From: Undibacterium cyanobacteriorum
Lineage (GTDB): Bacteria; Pseudomonadota; Gammaproteobacteria; Burkholderiales; Burkholderiaceae_D
NCBI RefSeq assembly: GCF_031326225.1
Contig: NZ_CP133720.1
Span: 3,720,001-3,784,000 of the forward strand
Reading direction: 5' to 3'
DNA length: 64,000 nt
The position numbers were made by a program, and so were the translations under genes. The first letter of the stretch is position 1. Every line of letters begins with the position of its first letter. Positions 26,913-36,083 of this stretch are shown here, in pieces. The notes beneath the pieces are model-generated. The model had not been told where the DNA came from and ran no database searches. It saw nothing but the letters and a program-made list of their open reading frames with translations.

Positions 26913-28997
26913 ATGAACCAAACACTTTTAGTTGAACTCTTCACTGAAGAATTGCCACCAAAGGCCCTCGCCAAATTAGGTGAAGCATTCGCCGCTGGCA
27001 TCGTCAATGGCTTAAAAAATCGCGACTTTTTGGAAGCCGATTCCGTCGCGACGAGTTTTGCCTCCCCACGCCGTTTAGCCGTCAGCATCACCAAAGTACG
27101 TGCGACTTCGCCAGACAAACAAATTCGTGAGAAAGTTTTACCAGTTGCTGTCGCGCTTGATGCGAACGGCAATGCAACAGCACCTTTGGCGAAGAAATTG
27201 GCGGCACTTGGTTTCCCCAATTTGCAGGTAAGCGACTTAGAACGCGCCGTGGATGGCAAGGCTGAAAGCTTCTTCTACAGCTACACCGCACCAGGCACCG
27301 CATTAGCAGCGAGCCTGCAGGCGGCGTTGGAAGACGCCATCGCCAAATTGCCGATTCCAAAAGTGATGAGCTACCAACGTCCAGATGGTTCCACGGTTCA
27401 CTTTGTGCGTCCGGTCCACAGCATCATCGCCTTGCACGGTAGCGACATCGTTGACTTGAACGCTTTGGGTTTGAGCGCTGGCCGCAGCACACAAGGTCAC
27501 CGCTTCTTATCCGCAGGCACAGTCACCATCAATCATGCTGACGACTACAACCGCGCCTTAAAAGAAGAAGGCAAAGTCACTGCCAATGTCGAAGAACGCA
27601 AAGAACAAATTCGCCAAGCTTTATTGGCCAAGGCCAATGGCGATCAGATCTTGATGCCAGAATCTTTGCTCGATGAAGTGGCTGCTTTGGTTGAATGGCC
27701 AGTCGTGTACGAATGCCATTTCGAAGAAGAGTTCTTGGCGGTGCCGCAAGAATGTTTGATTCTGACCATGCAAACCAACCAAAAATACTTCGCCGTCACT
27801 GACGCTGCAGGTAAATTGCGTTCACGTTTCTTGATCGTTTCCAACTTAGCGACCGACACGCCAGAACACATCATTCAAGGCAATGAACGTGTGGTACGCC
27901 CGCGTTTGTCCGACGCGAAATTCTTCTTCGAACAAGACAAGAAAAAAACTTTGGCCGACCGTTTGCCATTGTTAGCCAATGTGGTCTACCACAACAAACT
28001 CGGCAGCCAAGCAGAACGCACACAACGCGTTAAAACACTGGCTGGTGCCATCGCCAAATTGATCAACGCCGATGTCGCCCTCGCAGAACGCGGTGCCTTG
28101 TTGGCCAAAGCCGATTTGTTGACCGACATGGTTGGTGAATTCCCAGAGTTGCAAGGCATCATGGGCACTTACTACGCGAAACACGACGGCGAACATGCTG
28201 AAGTCGCTGCCGCTGCATCAGAACACTATCAACCACGTTTCGCAGGTGACGCCTTACCAGCCACCGCAACAGGCACTGCAGTTGCGCTCGCAGACAAGCT
28301 CGAAACCTTAGTCGGTATCTGGGGCATCGGCTTGCAACCAACGGGCGACAAAGATCCATTCGCTTTGCGTCGCCATGCATTGGGCATCTTGCGTATGCTG
28401 GTCGAAAAACGCTTGACGATTTCTTTGCAAGCTTTGCTTGGCGCTGCCGTCGCTCTGTTTGCAGGCAATAGCAACTTCAAAGATCCAAGTGCGGAAGTTC
28501 TGAACTTCTTATACGATCGTTTACGTGGTCAATTGCGTGAACGCGGTTTCTCACAAAACGAAGTCGAAGCGGTGGTCGCGCAAAACCCAGACAGCCTGGA
28601 CAATATCGTCGAACGCTTGCAAGCAGTACAAAGCTTTGCCGCCTTGCCAGAATCCGCATCCTTGGCAGCCGCGAACAAACGTATCACCAACATCTTGAAA
28701 AAAGCCGAAGGCACACCGGGCGAAATCAACCCTAGTCTGTTACAGGAAGCGGCGGAACAAGCGCTCTACAAAGCCATGGGCGACGTTAAACCAAGCGTTG
28801 ATCAAGCCTATGCGGCGGGCGACTTCACCGGCGCTTTGAAAACCTTGGCAGCCTTACGTGAAGGTGTCGATGCTTTCTTCAATGACGTGATGGTCAATGC
28901 AGAAGACCTCGCACTGCGCAACAACCGCTTAGCCTTGCTCGCATCTTTGCATGGCATGTTGAACCAAGTTGCGGATATCTCGAAGTTAGCTGCGTAG
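26913..28997 (+). CDS. glyS: Glycyl-tRNA synthetase beta subunit
   Basis: The beta subunit binds tRNA-Gly and completes the alpha2beta2 enzyme. The 694-aa protein begins NQTLLVELFTEELPPKALAK, has the central HD-like block, and ends in an anticodon-binding helical domain (LAALREGVDAFFNDVMVNAED). The true start is ATG 26913; the open frame extends upstream to 26709 inside glyQ but lacks family similarity there. Full length and intact. Confidence 0.98.
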   Translation: MNQTLLVELFTEELPPKALAKLGEAFAAGIVNGLKNRDFLEADSVATSFASPRRLAVSITKVRATSPDKQIREKVLPVAVALDANGNATAPLAKKLAALGFPNLQVSDLERAVDGKAESFFYSYTAPGTALAASLQAALEDAIAKLPIPKVMSYQRPDGSTVHFVRPVHSIIALHGSDIVDLNALGLSAGRSTQGHRFLSAGTVTINHADDYNRALKEEGKVTANVEERKEQIRQALLAKANGDQILMPESLLDEVAALVEWPVVYECHFEEEFLAVPQECLILTMQTNQKYFAVTDAAGKLRSRFLIVSNLATDTPEHIIQGNERVVRPRLSDAKFFFEQDKKKTLADRLPLLANVVYHNKLGSQAERTQRVKTLAGAIAKLINADVALAERGALLAKADLLTDMVGEFPELQGIMGTYYAKHDGEHAEVAAAASEHYQPRFAGDALPATATGTAVALADKLETLVGIWGIGLQPTGDKDPFALRRHALGILRMLVEKRLTISLQALLGAAVALFAGNSNFKDPSAEVLNFLYDRLRGQLRERGFSQNEVEAVVAQNPDSLDNIVERLQAVQSFAALPESASLAAANKRITNILKKAEGTPGEINPSLLQEAAEQALYKAMGDVKPSVDQAYAAGDFTGALKTLAALREGVDAFFNDVMVNAEDLALRNNRLALLASLHGMLNQVADISKLAA

Positions 28998-29026
28998 AAA
29001 AAACCTTGGGCGGTAAGATAAAACCG

Positions 29027-29997
29027 CTCAACACAGAGACACAGAGGCACAGAGGTAGCACGGAGAAAGCTACAAAATCAGCAGAACAAGCCGATCCAAA
29101 AATAAACTCTCCCTCCTGCTTTTCTCAGTGTCTCTGTGCCTCTGTGTTGAGAGGTTTTGGTTTTAAGAAAGTAGGGCGGGTGCAACCCGCGCGGTTCGGA
29201 AGTTTGAGCACGCTGGACAGTAGATTAGAACAGTAACAATCCCCTCTCCCGCAGGCGGGAGAGGGCTAGGGTGAGGGTAGTTCAAAAACTGCAGAAGCAT
29301 TCAAACCAGTTGGATTCTATCGATAGCAAGAAAGATTCAACATAGTTTGCAGCAATCTGAATGCCCCTCATCCCCAACCCTTCTCCCGCCCGCGGGAGAA
29401 GGGAGTTTAGAGGCAAATTGTTTGCTGGTTACAAGCAATACCAAAACCATCAAACAGTGAAGCATAGAGTTGACGCAAGGAAGACAACAAAATAGGCAGA
29501 AAAAGTGATCTAAAAACGAACACTTTCTCCTCCTTTTCTCAGTGTCTCTGTGCCTCTGTGTTGAGAGGTTTTGGTTTTAAGAAAGTAGGGCGGGTGCAAC
29601 CCGCGCGGTTCGGAAGTTTGAGCACGCTGGACAGTAGATTAGAACAGTAACAATCCCCTCTCCCGCAGGCGGGAGAGGGCTAGGGTGAGGGTAGTTCAAA
29701 AACTGCAGAAGCATTCAAACCAGTTGGATTCTATCGATAGCAAGAAAGATTCAACATAGTTTGCAGCAATCTGAATGCCCCTCATCCCCAACCCTTCTCC
29801 CGCCCGCGAGAGAAGGGAGTTTAGAGGCAAATTGTTTGCTGGTTACAAGCAATACCAAAACCATCAAACAGTGAAGCAGCGAGTTGGCGCAAGGAAGACA
29901 ACAAAATCGGCAAAAAAGCCAATCCAAAGAACGCTGCCTTTCTCCTGCTTTTCTCCGTGTCTCCGTGCCTCTGTGTTGAGAGGTTTTGATTTAAAAG
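29027..29997. repeat. Tandem 414-bp repeats made of inverted REP-like palindromes
   Basis: Two full units (29123-29536 and 29537-29951) plus a third start (29952-29997) repeat with a period of 414-415 bp; a truncated unit end precedes them from about 29060. Each unit holds AGTGTCTCTGTGCCTCTGTG, the palindrome CCCTCTCCCGC/GCGGGAGAGGG and, about 130 bp later, the inverted and slightly altered CCCTTCTCCCGC/GCGGGAGAAGGG. CTCAACACAGAGACACAGAG at 29029 is the inverse of the unit start. The whole gap between glyS and gmhB (28998-30042) is this repeat; no gene is visible. Confidence 0.92.
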
Positions 29998-30042
29998 ATG
30001 TGCGCTCTGCGTGAAGAGCCTTCGAATGGACGATAGACGAAT

Positions 30043-30606
30043 ATGACACCACAAAAACTCATCATCCTCGACCGCGATGGCGTCATTAATCATGACTCGG
30101 ATGCCTTTATCAAATCACCCGATGAATGGCATGTGATTCCTGGTTCGGCGCAGGCGATTGCACGTTTGAATCAAGCGGGTTACACCGTGGTCGTGGCAAC
30201 CAATCAGTCCGGCGTGTCGCGTAAATTGTTCACCATGTCGACGCTCAATACGATTCATCAAAAGATGCATGCGACAGTCGAGCAAGTCGGTGGCAATATC
30301 GACGCTGTCTTCTTCTGCCCGCACAGCGCGGACGATAACTGTGATTGCCGCAAACCGAAACCAGGCATGCTTCAAGAAATCGCGCGTCGCTACGACGTCT
30401 CACTGAAAGGCGTTCACTGTGTGGGCGATTCCTTGCGGGATTTGCAGTCGGGTTTTGTGGTCGGTTGTTTGCCTAACTTAGTGTTAACCGGCAAAGGCCA
30501 AGGAACTCTCAACAAAGGCGGACTACCGCCAGGCACGCAAATTCATACTGATTTGGCCGCCATGGTCGAAGCTTTGCTGAGTAGCGAGACCGAAGAATCA
30601 AACTAG
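30043..30606 (+). CDS. gmhB: D-glycero-beta-D-manno-heptose-1,7-bisphosphate 7-phosphatase
   Basis: This HAD-superfamily phosphatase removes the 7-phosphate in ADP-heptose synthesis for the LPS inner core. The 187-aa protein has the nucleophile motif ILDRDGVIN, motif II VVATNQSG, the zinc-binding CPHSADDNCDCRKPKPG segment (four Cys/His), and motif IV GDSLRDLQSG. It is followed after 63 bp by the acyltransferase gene, as in many Burkholderiales (gmhB-plsC next to glyQS), so the cluster serves the cell envelope. Confidence 0.95.
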   Translation: MTPQKLIILDRDGVINHDSDAFIKSPDEWHVIPGSAQAIARLNQAGYTVVVATNQSGVSRKLFTMSTLNTIHQKMHATVEQVGGNIDAVFFCPHSADDNCDCRKPKPGMLQEIARRYDVSLKGVHCVGDSLRDLQSGFVVGCLPNLVLTGKGQGTLNKGGLPPGTQIHTDLAAMVEALLSSETEESN

Positions 30607-30669
30607 ATTTTCTCAAACGATTTTATTGATACAGACCATTCTGCGCACGACGCATTATTTAGGAACTCC

Positions 30670-31404
30670 ATGTACACCGCATTTTGTTTTCTTCGCTCAC
30701 TTTTATTCACTTTGGTGCTGATCACTGCTACCGTCATTTGGGCGCCGATTTGCTTTCTGTTTGCGCCATTACCTTACAACGCACGTTATCGTGCGACGGC
30801 ACTGTGGAATGTGTTCATTATTTGGGCAGCCAAAGTCATATGTGGCATTCGCTATGAGAAAAAAGGATTCGAGAATTTTCCTGATAGCCCCGTCATCGTT
30901 TTATCCAAGCATCAATCGGCATGGGAAACGATTTTCTTGCTGATGGCTTCGCCACGTCCATTAGTGTTTGTGTTTAAGAAATCTATTTTGTATATCCCCT
31001 TCTTCGGCTGGGGCATCGCTTTGTTGAAGATGATTCCAATTGATCGCAGTAAAGGCAAAGACGCCTTCGCCCAAGTGGTGCGGATTGGTCGTCAACGTTT
31101 AGCCGATGGTCAATGGGTCATCATGTTCCCGGAAGGCACGCGTATCGCCGTCGGTCAAAAAGGTAATTACAAAGGCGGAGGCACACGTTTAGCGATCGAA
31201 ACTGATACACCAGTCATTCCGATCGCACTCAATTCTGGCGAATGCTGGCCGAAGAATTCTTTCATCAAACGCCCCGGCACCATCACCGTCTCGGTCGGCA
31301 AACCGATGTACGCCGAAGGCATGAACGCCACGGAGTTTATGAGCAAAGTCGAAGAGTGGATCGAGGCCGAAATGCGCGTGATTTCACCTGATGTCTACAA
31401 GTAA
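30670..31404 (+). CDS. 1-acyl-sn-glycerol-3-phosphate acyltransferase (PlsC-like)
   Basis: A 244-aa membrane-associated acyltransferase that converts lysophosphatidic acid to phosphatidic acid, or a close relative. It has an N-terminal membrane helix pair (about 5-40), block I SKHQSAWET (in place of the commoner NHxxxxD), block II with IPFFGWGIALL, and block III FPEGTR. AGGA lies before the ATG. The H-x4-E form of block I is seen in one proteobacterial PlsC subgroup. Downstream it ends at the strong terminator at 31578-31614. Confidence 0.88.
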   Translation: MYTAFCFLRSLLFTLVLITATVIWAPICFLFAPLPYNARYRATALWNVFIIWAAKVICGIRYEKKGFENFPDSPVIVLSKHQSAWETIFLLMASPRPLVFVFKKSILYIPFFGWGIALLKMIPIDRSKGKDAFAQVVRIGRQRLADGQWVIMFPEGTRIAVGQKGNYKGGGTRLAIETDTPVIPIALNSGECWPKNSFIKRPGTITVSVGKPMYAEGMNATEFMSKVEEWIEAEMRVISPDVYK

Positions 31405-31457
31405 GCACGTAGGAAATAAAAGCAAAAAAATAAAACTTGAAACCTGATCACTGAGGC

Positions 31458-31534
31458 GTCATCCCTGCGCAGGCAGGGATCCAGCGTCTTTCGGCATTCA
31501 CGCCACTAGATTCCCGCCTGCGCGGGAATGACAA
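31458..31534. repeat. Paired REP-like palindromes
   Basis: CATCCCTGCGCAGGCAGGGA and TTCCCGCCTGCGCGGGAA, both flanked by GTCAT/ATGAC-type ends, face each other about 35 bp apart. The second has a relative at 2568-2596. This is typical of dispersed bacterial REP pairs. Confidence 0.7.
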
Positions 31535-31577
31535 GACATCAACCCATCGTCTAACAAACTCACCCAATATCGAATTC

Positions 31578-31614
31578 AAGGCGCCGCTACTCTTTCAGCG
31601 GCGCCTTTGTTTTT
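31578..31614 (+). terminator. Rho-independent terminator after the acyltransferase gene
   Basis: AAGGCGCCGCT and AGCGGCGCCTT form a perfect 11-bp stem with an 8-base loop and a T-rich tail (TTTGTTTTT). It closes the gmhB/acyltransferase unit. Confidence 0.92.
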
Positions 31615-31725
31615 GGCGGCCCGCGCACCCCGCTCCTCAAAATTTGCTATGATGGTTCTCGATCGTCGTCCTTATGAAGCCGACGGTCATCGCACCACGA
31701 GTCACCATGCGTCACCCCAGCTACC

Positions 31726-32661
31726 ATGACAGCCAATAAAGCCTCTTTCCTCTCACACCTACAACGCGCCTTACAACTCGATTTGTTTGGCGATTTGTTT
31801 GTGGTCGAAAGAAAGCCCGATCCGAAACCTTCCGCACCACGTCAAGGACTACCACGCAGACCAAAGCCTTCTGGAGTTTCACCAAACGCATCACCAAACC
31901 CACAAAACAATTCAAGCGAAAGCGAAGGCAAACTCAAAAAAATTCTGCTTGGCGATGTCGTACTCGAATACACATTGCGTCGTTCCAAACGCCGCAGCAT
32001 CGGCTTTCTGATTGGCGATGAAGGCTTGCGCATTACCGCACCGCGATGGGTCAACCTCAGCGAAATTGAACAAGCGATTCTCGAAAAACAAGAATGGATT
32101 TTGAAGCACCTACGCGCTAAACGTGAACAACAAAGTCAACGCCAAGCCAGCCAACTACGCTTCGAAGATGGCGCGACCATCCCTCTGCTCGGCGATGCTT
32201 TCCGCATGCGTTTCGAATTAGGGCGTAGCAAGATTACAGTCGACCACGGCACCACCGAATTACGCATACAATTGCCGGTCGACACCAACGACCCGCTGCA
32301 CGAAACCATGTGCCGTACGCGTCTCAAAGCATGGCTGCAGCAACAGGCCAAACTGATCTTCAGCCAGCGCATGCCTGAGCTCGCAGAACAACTTGGTGTC
32401 GATTACAAACATATGCAATTGAGTTCCGCTGGCACGCGCTGGGGCTCATGCACGTCGAATGGTGTGATCCGTCTAAACTGGCGCCTCGTGCATCTCGAAC
32501 CCGACCTGATCGACTATGTGATCGCCCACGAACTCGCGCACCGCATAGAAATGAACCACAGTCCCGCTTTCTGGGCGACAGTCGAACGCATCTACCCGCG
32601 CTACGACGAAGCACGCAAGCGCTTGAAAGAAGTGGCGGTGGCGGGGTTACCACAACTCTAA
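31726..32661 (+). CDS. YgjP/WLM-type M48-like metallopeptidase
   Basis: A 311-aa protein of the YgjP-like (DUF45) family. After a disordered Pro/Ser-rich N-terminus (about 28-68) it has the domain start SIGFLIGDEGLRITAPRW, the SSAGTRWGSCTSNGVIRLNW block, and the zinc motif HELAHRIEMNHSPAFW (HExxH plus a distal His). The family's biological substrate is not established. The AraC regulator gene follows after 3 bp, so the two are probably co-translated. Confidence 0.88.
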   Translation: MTANKASFLSHLQRALQLDLFGDLFVVERKPDPKPSAPRQGLPRRPKPSGVSPNASPNPQNNSSESEGKLKKILLGDVVLEYTLRRSKRRSIGFLIGDEGLRITAPRWVNLSEIEQAILEKQEWILKHLRAKREQQSQRQASQLRFEDGATIPLLGDAFRMRFELGRSKITVDHGTTELRIQLPVDTNDPLHETMCRTRLKAWLQQQAKLIFSQRMPELAEQLGVDYKHMQLSSAGTRWGSCTSNGVIRLNWRLVHLEPDLIDYVIAHELAHRIEMNHSPAFWATVERIYPRYDEARKRLKEVAVAGLPQL

Positions 32662-32664
32662 ACT

Positions 32665-33474
32665 ATGCCTAAGCCTCGACATCGCCCTTGGATAGGACAA
32701 CTCGCCATCACCACAGGTGCGGCTTACTTTCAGGGCGCCGCTGGCGACAATCAAGCACATCGTCATTGGGTCGATCAGTATGTATTTGCGCGCCAGCCCT
32801 TCTTACTCAACACTGAGCAAGCGTCGATCACCACGCACGCCGTATACATCCCTTCGCAGCAGCGTCATCAACTGATCGCAAGCGAGCCCCAATCCCTATT
32901 TCTTGACCCCACAAGCAAGCTCTCACGCCTTCTCAAGTTGCGCTTCCATCTGGATCAGGTAGGCGAACTTCCACCTAGCCTCACACAAAGTTTATTCGAT
33001 GCATTCGATCCATTGTTGAATGCACAGCACGCTCACTTTGATACCCTGCTTAGAAATTTCGAACAGGCGTTCATGGCCGATCGGGTATCGATTAAACACC
33101 AGATTCAAGAACAATTTAAAACGCAAAACAGCCAACGCCTAGAGATAGTTCTGTCTCTGATTCACCAGCAGCAGATTCACGAGCTGAAGGCACTTGCACA
33201 AGCTGTTGACTTATCGCCCTCACGCTTTTCTCATTGGTTCTCCGAGCAGACTGGGATCGCACTAAGATCCTATAGTAAATGGACACGCTTGATTGTCGCG
33301 CTCGAACATCTCAGCGCAGCTGCCTCGATTGCGGAGGCCGCCTATGCCGCAGGTTTTAGTGACCAAGCACATTTACAAAAAAGTTTCATCGCTTGTTTTG
33401 GCATCGCACCAGGACAACTCAAATTATCCGGCAACAGGTCGAATGCAAAAGCAAGAGTTCAGTCAGATGTTTGA
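32665..33474 (+). CDS. AraC-family transcriptional regulator
   Basis: A 269-aa protein. The N-terminal part is a cupin-like sensor (about 10-90, HRHWVDQYVFARQP). The C-terminal double helix-turn-helix (about 160-260) shows LKALAQAVDLSPSRFSHWFSEQTG and SIAEAAYAAGFSDQAHLQKSFIACFGIAPGQ, the AraC signature. The ATG lies 3 bp after the stop of the metallopeptidase gene with no separate ribosome site, suggesting coupled translation. Ligand and targets are unknown; the adjacent transglutaminase-like gene is a candidate target. Confidence 0.9.
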   Translation: MPKPRHRPWIGQLAITTGAAYFQGAAGDNQAHRHWVDQYVFARQPFLLNTEQASITTHAVYIPSQQRHQLIASEPQSLFLDPTSKLSRLLKLRFHLDQVGELPPSLTQSLFDAFDPLLNAQHAHFDTLLRNFEQAFMADRVSIKHQIQEQFKTQNSQRLEIVLSLIHQQQIHELKALAQAVDLSPSRFSHWFSEQTGIALRSYSKWTRLIVALEHLSAAASIAEAAYAAGFSDQAHLQKSFIACFGIAPGQLKLSGNRSNAKARVQSDV

Positions 33475-33566
33475 AACAGCTTGCGACCACTAGCGGTTTC
33501 GTACAATACCAAGCACGCCTCATCGAACATACTCTCTCCATTGCAAACCGTTTTTTCGGAGGAAGT

Positions 33567-34289
33567 ATGACCATGGAACGCTATCTCACTGCCACCAAAC
33601 TACTCGACATCGATCACCCTATCATCGTCACTCTCTGTCAAGAGCGGAAGTGGATGCAACTCGACGAACGCTCTCGCATTCTGGCCATTTACAATTTCGT
33701 ACGGGATGAGATTTTGTTTGGCTACAATGCGGCGGACACGCTCTCCGCCTCACAAGTTGTCGTTGACGGCTACGGACAGTGCAATACCAAGACCACTCTA
33801 CTGATGACACTCCTACGCGCCAGCAATATTCCTTGTCGATTTCACGGATTCACCATCGACAAATCGCTACAAAAAGGCGCCATCGATGGCCTATTTTACT
33901 GGCTAACACCGCGTAGCATCATCCACAGTTGGACCGAAGTGTGGTTCGAAAATCAGTGGTTGAATCTCGAAGGCTGCATCCTTGATCGCGCCTATTTAAC
34001 TAGTGTTCAAGAGCGATTTACCAATGAAGGTGGCAATTTCTGCGGTTTTGGTATCGCCACACCACAACTTCAAGCACCACAAGTCGACTGGGATGGCAAA
34101 CACACCTATATTCAGAAAGAAGGGATCAATCAAGACTTCGGTGTTTTCGATGATCCCGATGCATTTTATGGAAAACACGGAAGTAATTTACGCGGGCTCA
34201 AACGTCTCATGTTTGTGCATTGGATACGCCATCGACTGAACCATCGTGTCAAACTGATTCGTGCACGGCGTTGGGACTCAATCCTATAG
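33567..34289 (+). CDS. Transglutaminase-like (papain-fold) cysteine protein
   Basis: A 240-aa cytoplasmic protein with the transglutaminase-like core: Cys72 in VDGYGQCNTKTTLL, His120 in IIHSWTEVWF, and a following acidic residue in NLEGCILD. Members hydrolyse or transfer amide bonds, often as proteases. No signal peptide is seen. The start ATG at 33567 follows GGAGG; an open frame reaching back to 33393 overlaps the AraC gene and is rejected. The C-terminus is basic (RHRLNHRVKLIRARR). Confidence 0.85.
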   Translation: MTMERYLTATKLLDIDHPIIVTLCQERKWMQLDERSRILAIYNFVRDEILFGYNAADTLSASQVVVDGYGQCNTKTTLLMTLLRASNIPCRFHGFTIDKSLQKGAIDGLFYWLTPRSIIHSWTEVWFENQWLNLEGCILDRAYLTSVQERFTNEGGNFCGFGIATPQLQAPQVDWDGKHTYIQKEGINQDFGVFDDPDAFYGKHGSNLRGLKRLMFVHWIRHRLNHRVKLIRARRWDSIL

Positions 34290-34624
34290 AAATACTGACG
34301 CAATGAGATAAGCATTGTCTGTCTCGAATGATGGAGAAATGCTTGATGCAAGCACGTGCTATCTATTTCTTCTATCTAGTCGCACTGTCATTCAAACTCT
34401 CCCATTCTTGCGCAACACTTAGGACTCCGCGCATCACCATTCTTCTTGCTGACATCTAGAATCGGCGCACTTGCTACTTCCTTGCGCCTCCGTCTAATCC
34501 GCAATGAAAAGCCATTGCATTCATTATAGGGGGTCATAAGGCGTCCATCAGACGGCCACTTTTTGCGAGAGCGGACTTCGACCGCGACTAGTTCCAATTC
34601 AATAACTCTCAATTTTCACCACGC
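34290..34624. other. Intergenic region without recognised gene
   Basis: About 335 bp between the transglutaminase-like gene and the BlaI-type promoter. A minus-strand open frame here has no ribosome site or recognisable protein. Nothing functional was identified. Confidence 0.4.
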
Positions 34625-34677
34625 TTGACTTCTTGAATTTTTAGGTGCTACACTTGCAGCATGCTACAAACGTAGCA
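34625..34677 (+). promoter_or_regulatory. Promoter with two adjacent BlaI-type operator dyads
   Basis: A sigma-70-like promoter TTGACT (34625-34630), 18 bp, TACACT (34649-34654) is overlapped by two directly adjacent 16-bp dyads: TGCTACACTTGCAGCA (34646-34661) and TGCTACAAACGTAGCA (34662-34677). The second has perfect 6-bp arms. Both match the known BlaI/MecI operator form ACTACA-nn-TGTAGT in layout. They cover the -10 box and the start point, so bound repressor would block transcription of the operon that contains its own gene. Confidence 0.75.
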
Positions 34678-34756
34678 AGCAGTTTCAAGCTTGCCAATAC
34701 TGCTTTTTAGACACTACTTACACCAACACCACGCGCTGCCGCATCCAAGGAATTAT

Positions 34757-36025
34757 ATGAACTTTCTACGCACCCTCTTTCTTGCCTTCGCACTGTATGT
34801 GCTTGGCACACAGACTGTTTCCGCGCAAGGAACAGAAAAAATGGTCACTGTCAGCAATGGCCAATTACATAGCATTGAAGCTGGTGAAGGCCCTTACACT
34901 GTGATTTTCGAATCTGGCTTTATGAGTGATCTTAGCGTTTGGCATAAGGTCGCGCCCGCGATCACCAAGCAGGCGAAAATCATCGTCTACTCCCGCGCTG
35001 GTGTCGGCAAATCGCCTGCGCGTTCGCAGCCCCTGAACTTGAGTCAACATACTGACGAATTGAAACAACTCATCGACGGCTTGCAAATCAAGACGCCTAT
35101 CGTTTTAGTAGGACATTCCTACGGTGGTTGGGTGGTGCGTGAATTCGCTGCCAAATACCCTCAGCAAATTGCGGGTTTGGTGTTGGTCGACCCGGCCAAT
35201 GAGAGCCTGGAATTGGAGCTCAGAAAGATCAATCCTGAAAAAGTGATGCAAGACCAAAAACGTTTAGAAAGCATGGCGCCACCTGCTGCAAAGGCCGACC
35301 TTGCCTTAGTGCAAAAAATTTTTGATGAAGCCAAATTACCGACCACATCTGCCATCCCAGATGTGCCGATGGCGATCCTTACTTCCACACAAGTGACAAG
35401 AAACAATCCCTTCTATCAAGAGACGGCGCCTGCACTTGCCGTAAAACGTGAACTACATTCCCGTCTGTTCACCCAATTTAGTAACGGTGCGCATATTGTG
35501 ACCAACCAGAGTGGACATCACATCCAGCTCGACGAGCCACATTTAGTCATCGAGGCGATTAAAGTTGTGATCAGCAATATTGAGAAAGAAACCCAAAAGC
35601 GCGAACGTCAACTCGCTAAACAAAAAGCACGCCAAACCATGATGGCCGAAATTGAAAAAACGGATGCGCTGTTGAGCTCTAACAAAACAACCGAAGCACG
35701 CAATACCCTCTACGAGGCGCTCAAAGTTTCACAATTTTCCGAAGCAGAAATCAATCAGCTCGGTTTCGACATGCTAGAAAAAGCAAAAAAACCACTCATT
35801 GCAGAAATTGTCCTTGCGTATAATGTGATGCGTTTTCCGCAATCAGATAACACCTACGATAGCCACGGCGAAGCCTTACTGGCATTGAACAAGTTTGACG
35901 AGGCGAAGAAACAGTTCCAACACGCATTGAGCCTCGGCAAAGCTAATCCTCAACGCAGTCCGAAAGCATTGCAAGGATATGAGCAGAACTTGAAAAAAGC
36001 GGAACAAGGACTGCAGCAGAAATAG
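34757..36025 (+). CDS. Exported alpha/beta hydrolase with C-terminal TPR-like region
   Basis: A 422-aa protein with a signal peptide (MNFLRTLFLAFALYVLG, cleaved near VSA). The alpha/beta hydrolase domain (about 30-280) has Ser121 in LVGHSYGGWV and His in QSGHHIQLDEP. A helical Lys/Gln-rich linker (KRERQLAKQKARQ) and TPR-like helices (SHGEALLALNKFDEAKKQFQ) follow. The start ATG 34757 follows AAGG. As first gene of the BlaI/M56 operon it is the likely effector: an exported esterase or amidase induced when the M56 protein senses its signal. Beta-lactamase activity is not implied; there is no serine beta-lactamase motif. Confidence 0.82.
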   Translation: MNFLRTLFLAFALYVLGTQTVSAQGTEKMVTVSNGQLHSIEAGEGPYTVIFESGFMSDLSVWHKVAPAITKQAKIIVYSRAGVGKSPARSQPLNLSQHTDELKQLIDGLQIKTPIVLVGHSYGGWVVREFAAKYPQQIAGLVLVDPANESLELELRKINPEKVMQDQKRLESMAPPAAKADLALVQKIFDEAKLPTTSAIPDVPMAILTSTQVTRNNPFYQETAPALAVKRELHSRLFTQFSNGAHIVTNQSGHHIQLDEPHLVIEAIKVVISNIEKETQKRERQLAKQKARQTMMAEIEKTDALLSSNKTTEARNTLYEALKVSQFSEAEINQLGFDMLEKAKKPLIAEIVLAYNVMRFPQSDNTYDSHGEALLALNKFDEAKKQFQHALSLGKANPQRSPKALQGYEQNLKKAEQGLQQK

Positions 36026-36058
36026 GGTTCAACACGGGAGTTCAATCCAACGAATTCC

Positions 36059-36067
36059 TACAGTGTA
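36059..36067 (+). promoter_or_regulatory. Possible internal BlaI half-spaced dyad
   Basis: TACAGTGTA, an inverted TACA/TGTA with one central base, lies 17 bp before the blaI-like start codon. It resembles the core of BlaI operators but has one-base spacing, so it may be chance. Confidence 0.3.
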
Positions 36068-36083
36068 AATAGAGATTTTAGAA

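Noticed and set aside
34388..34612. 74-aa minus-strand ORF in the gap before the BlaI operon
   Set aside because: Arginine-rich random-looking sequence, no ribosome site, in the region expected to hold the promoter.
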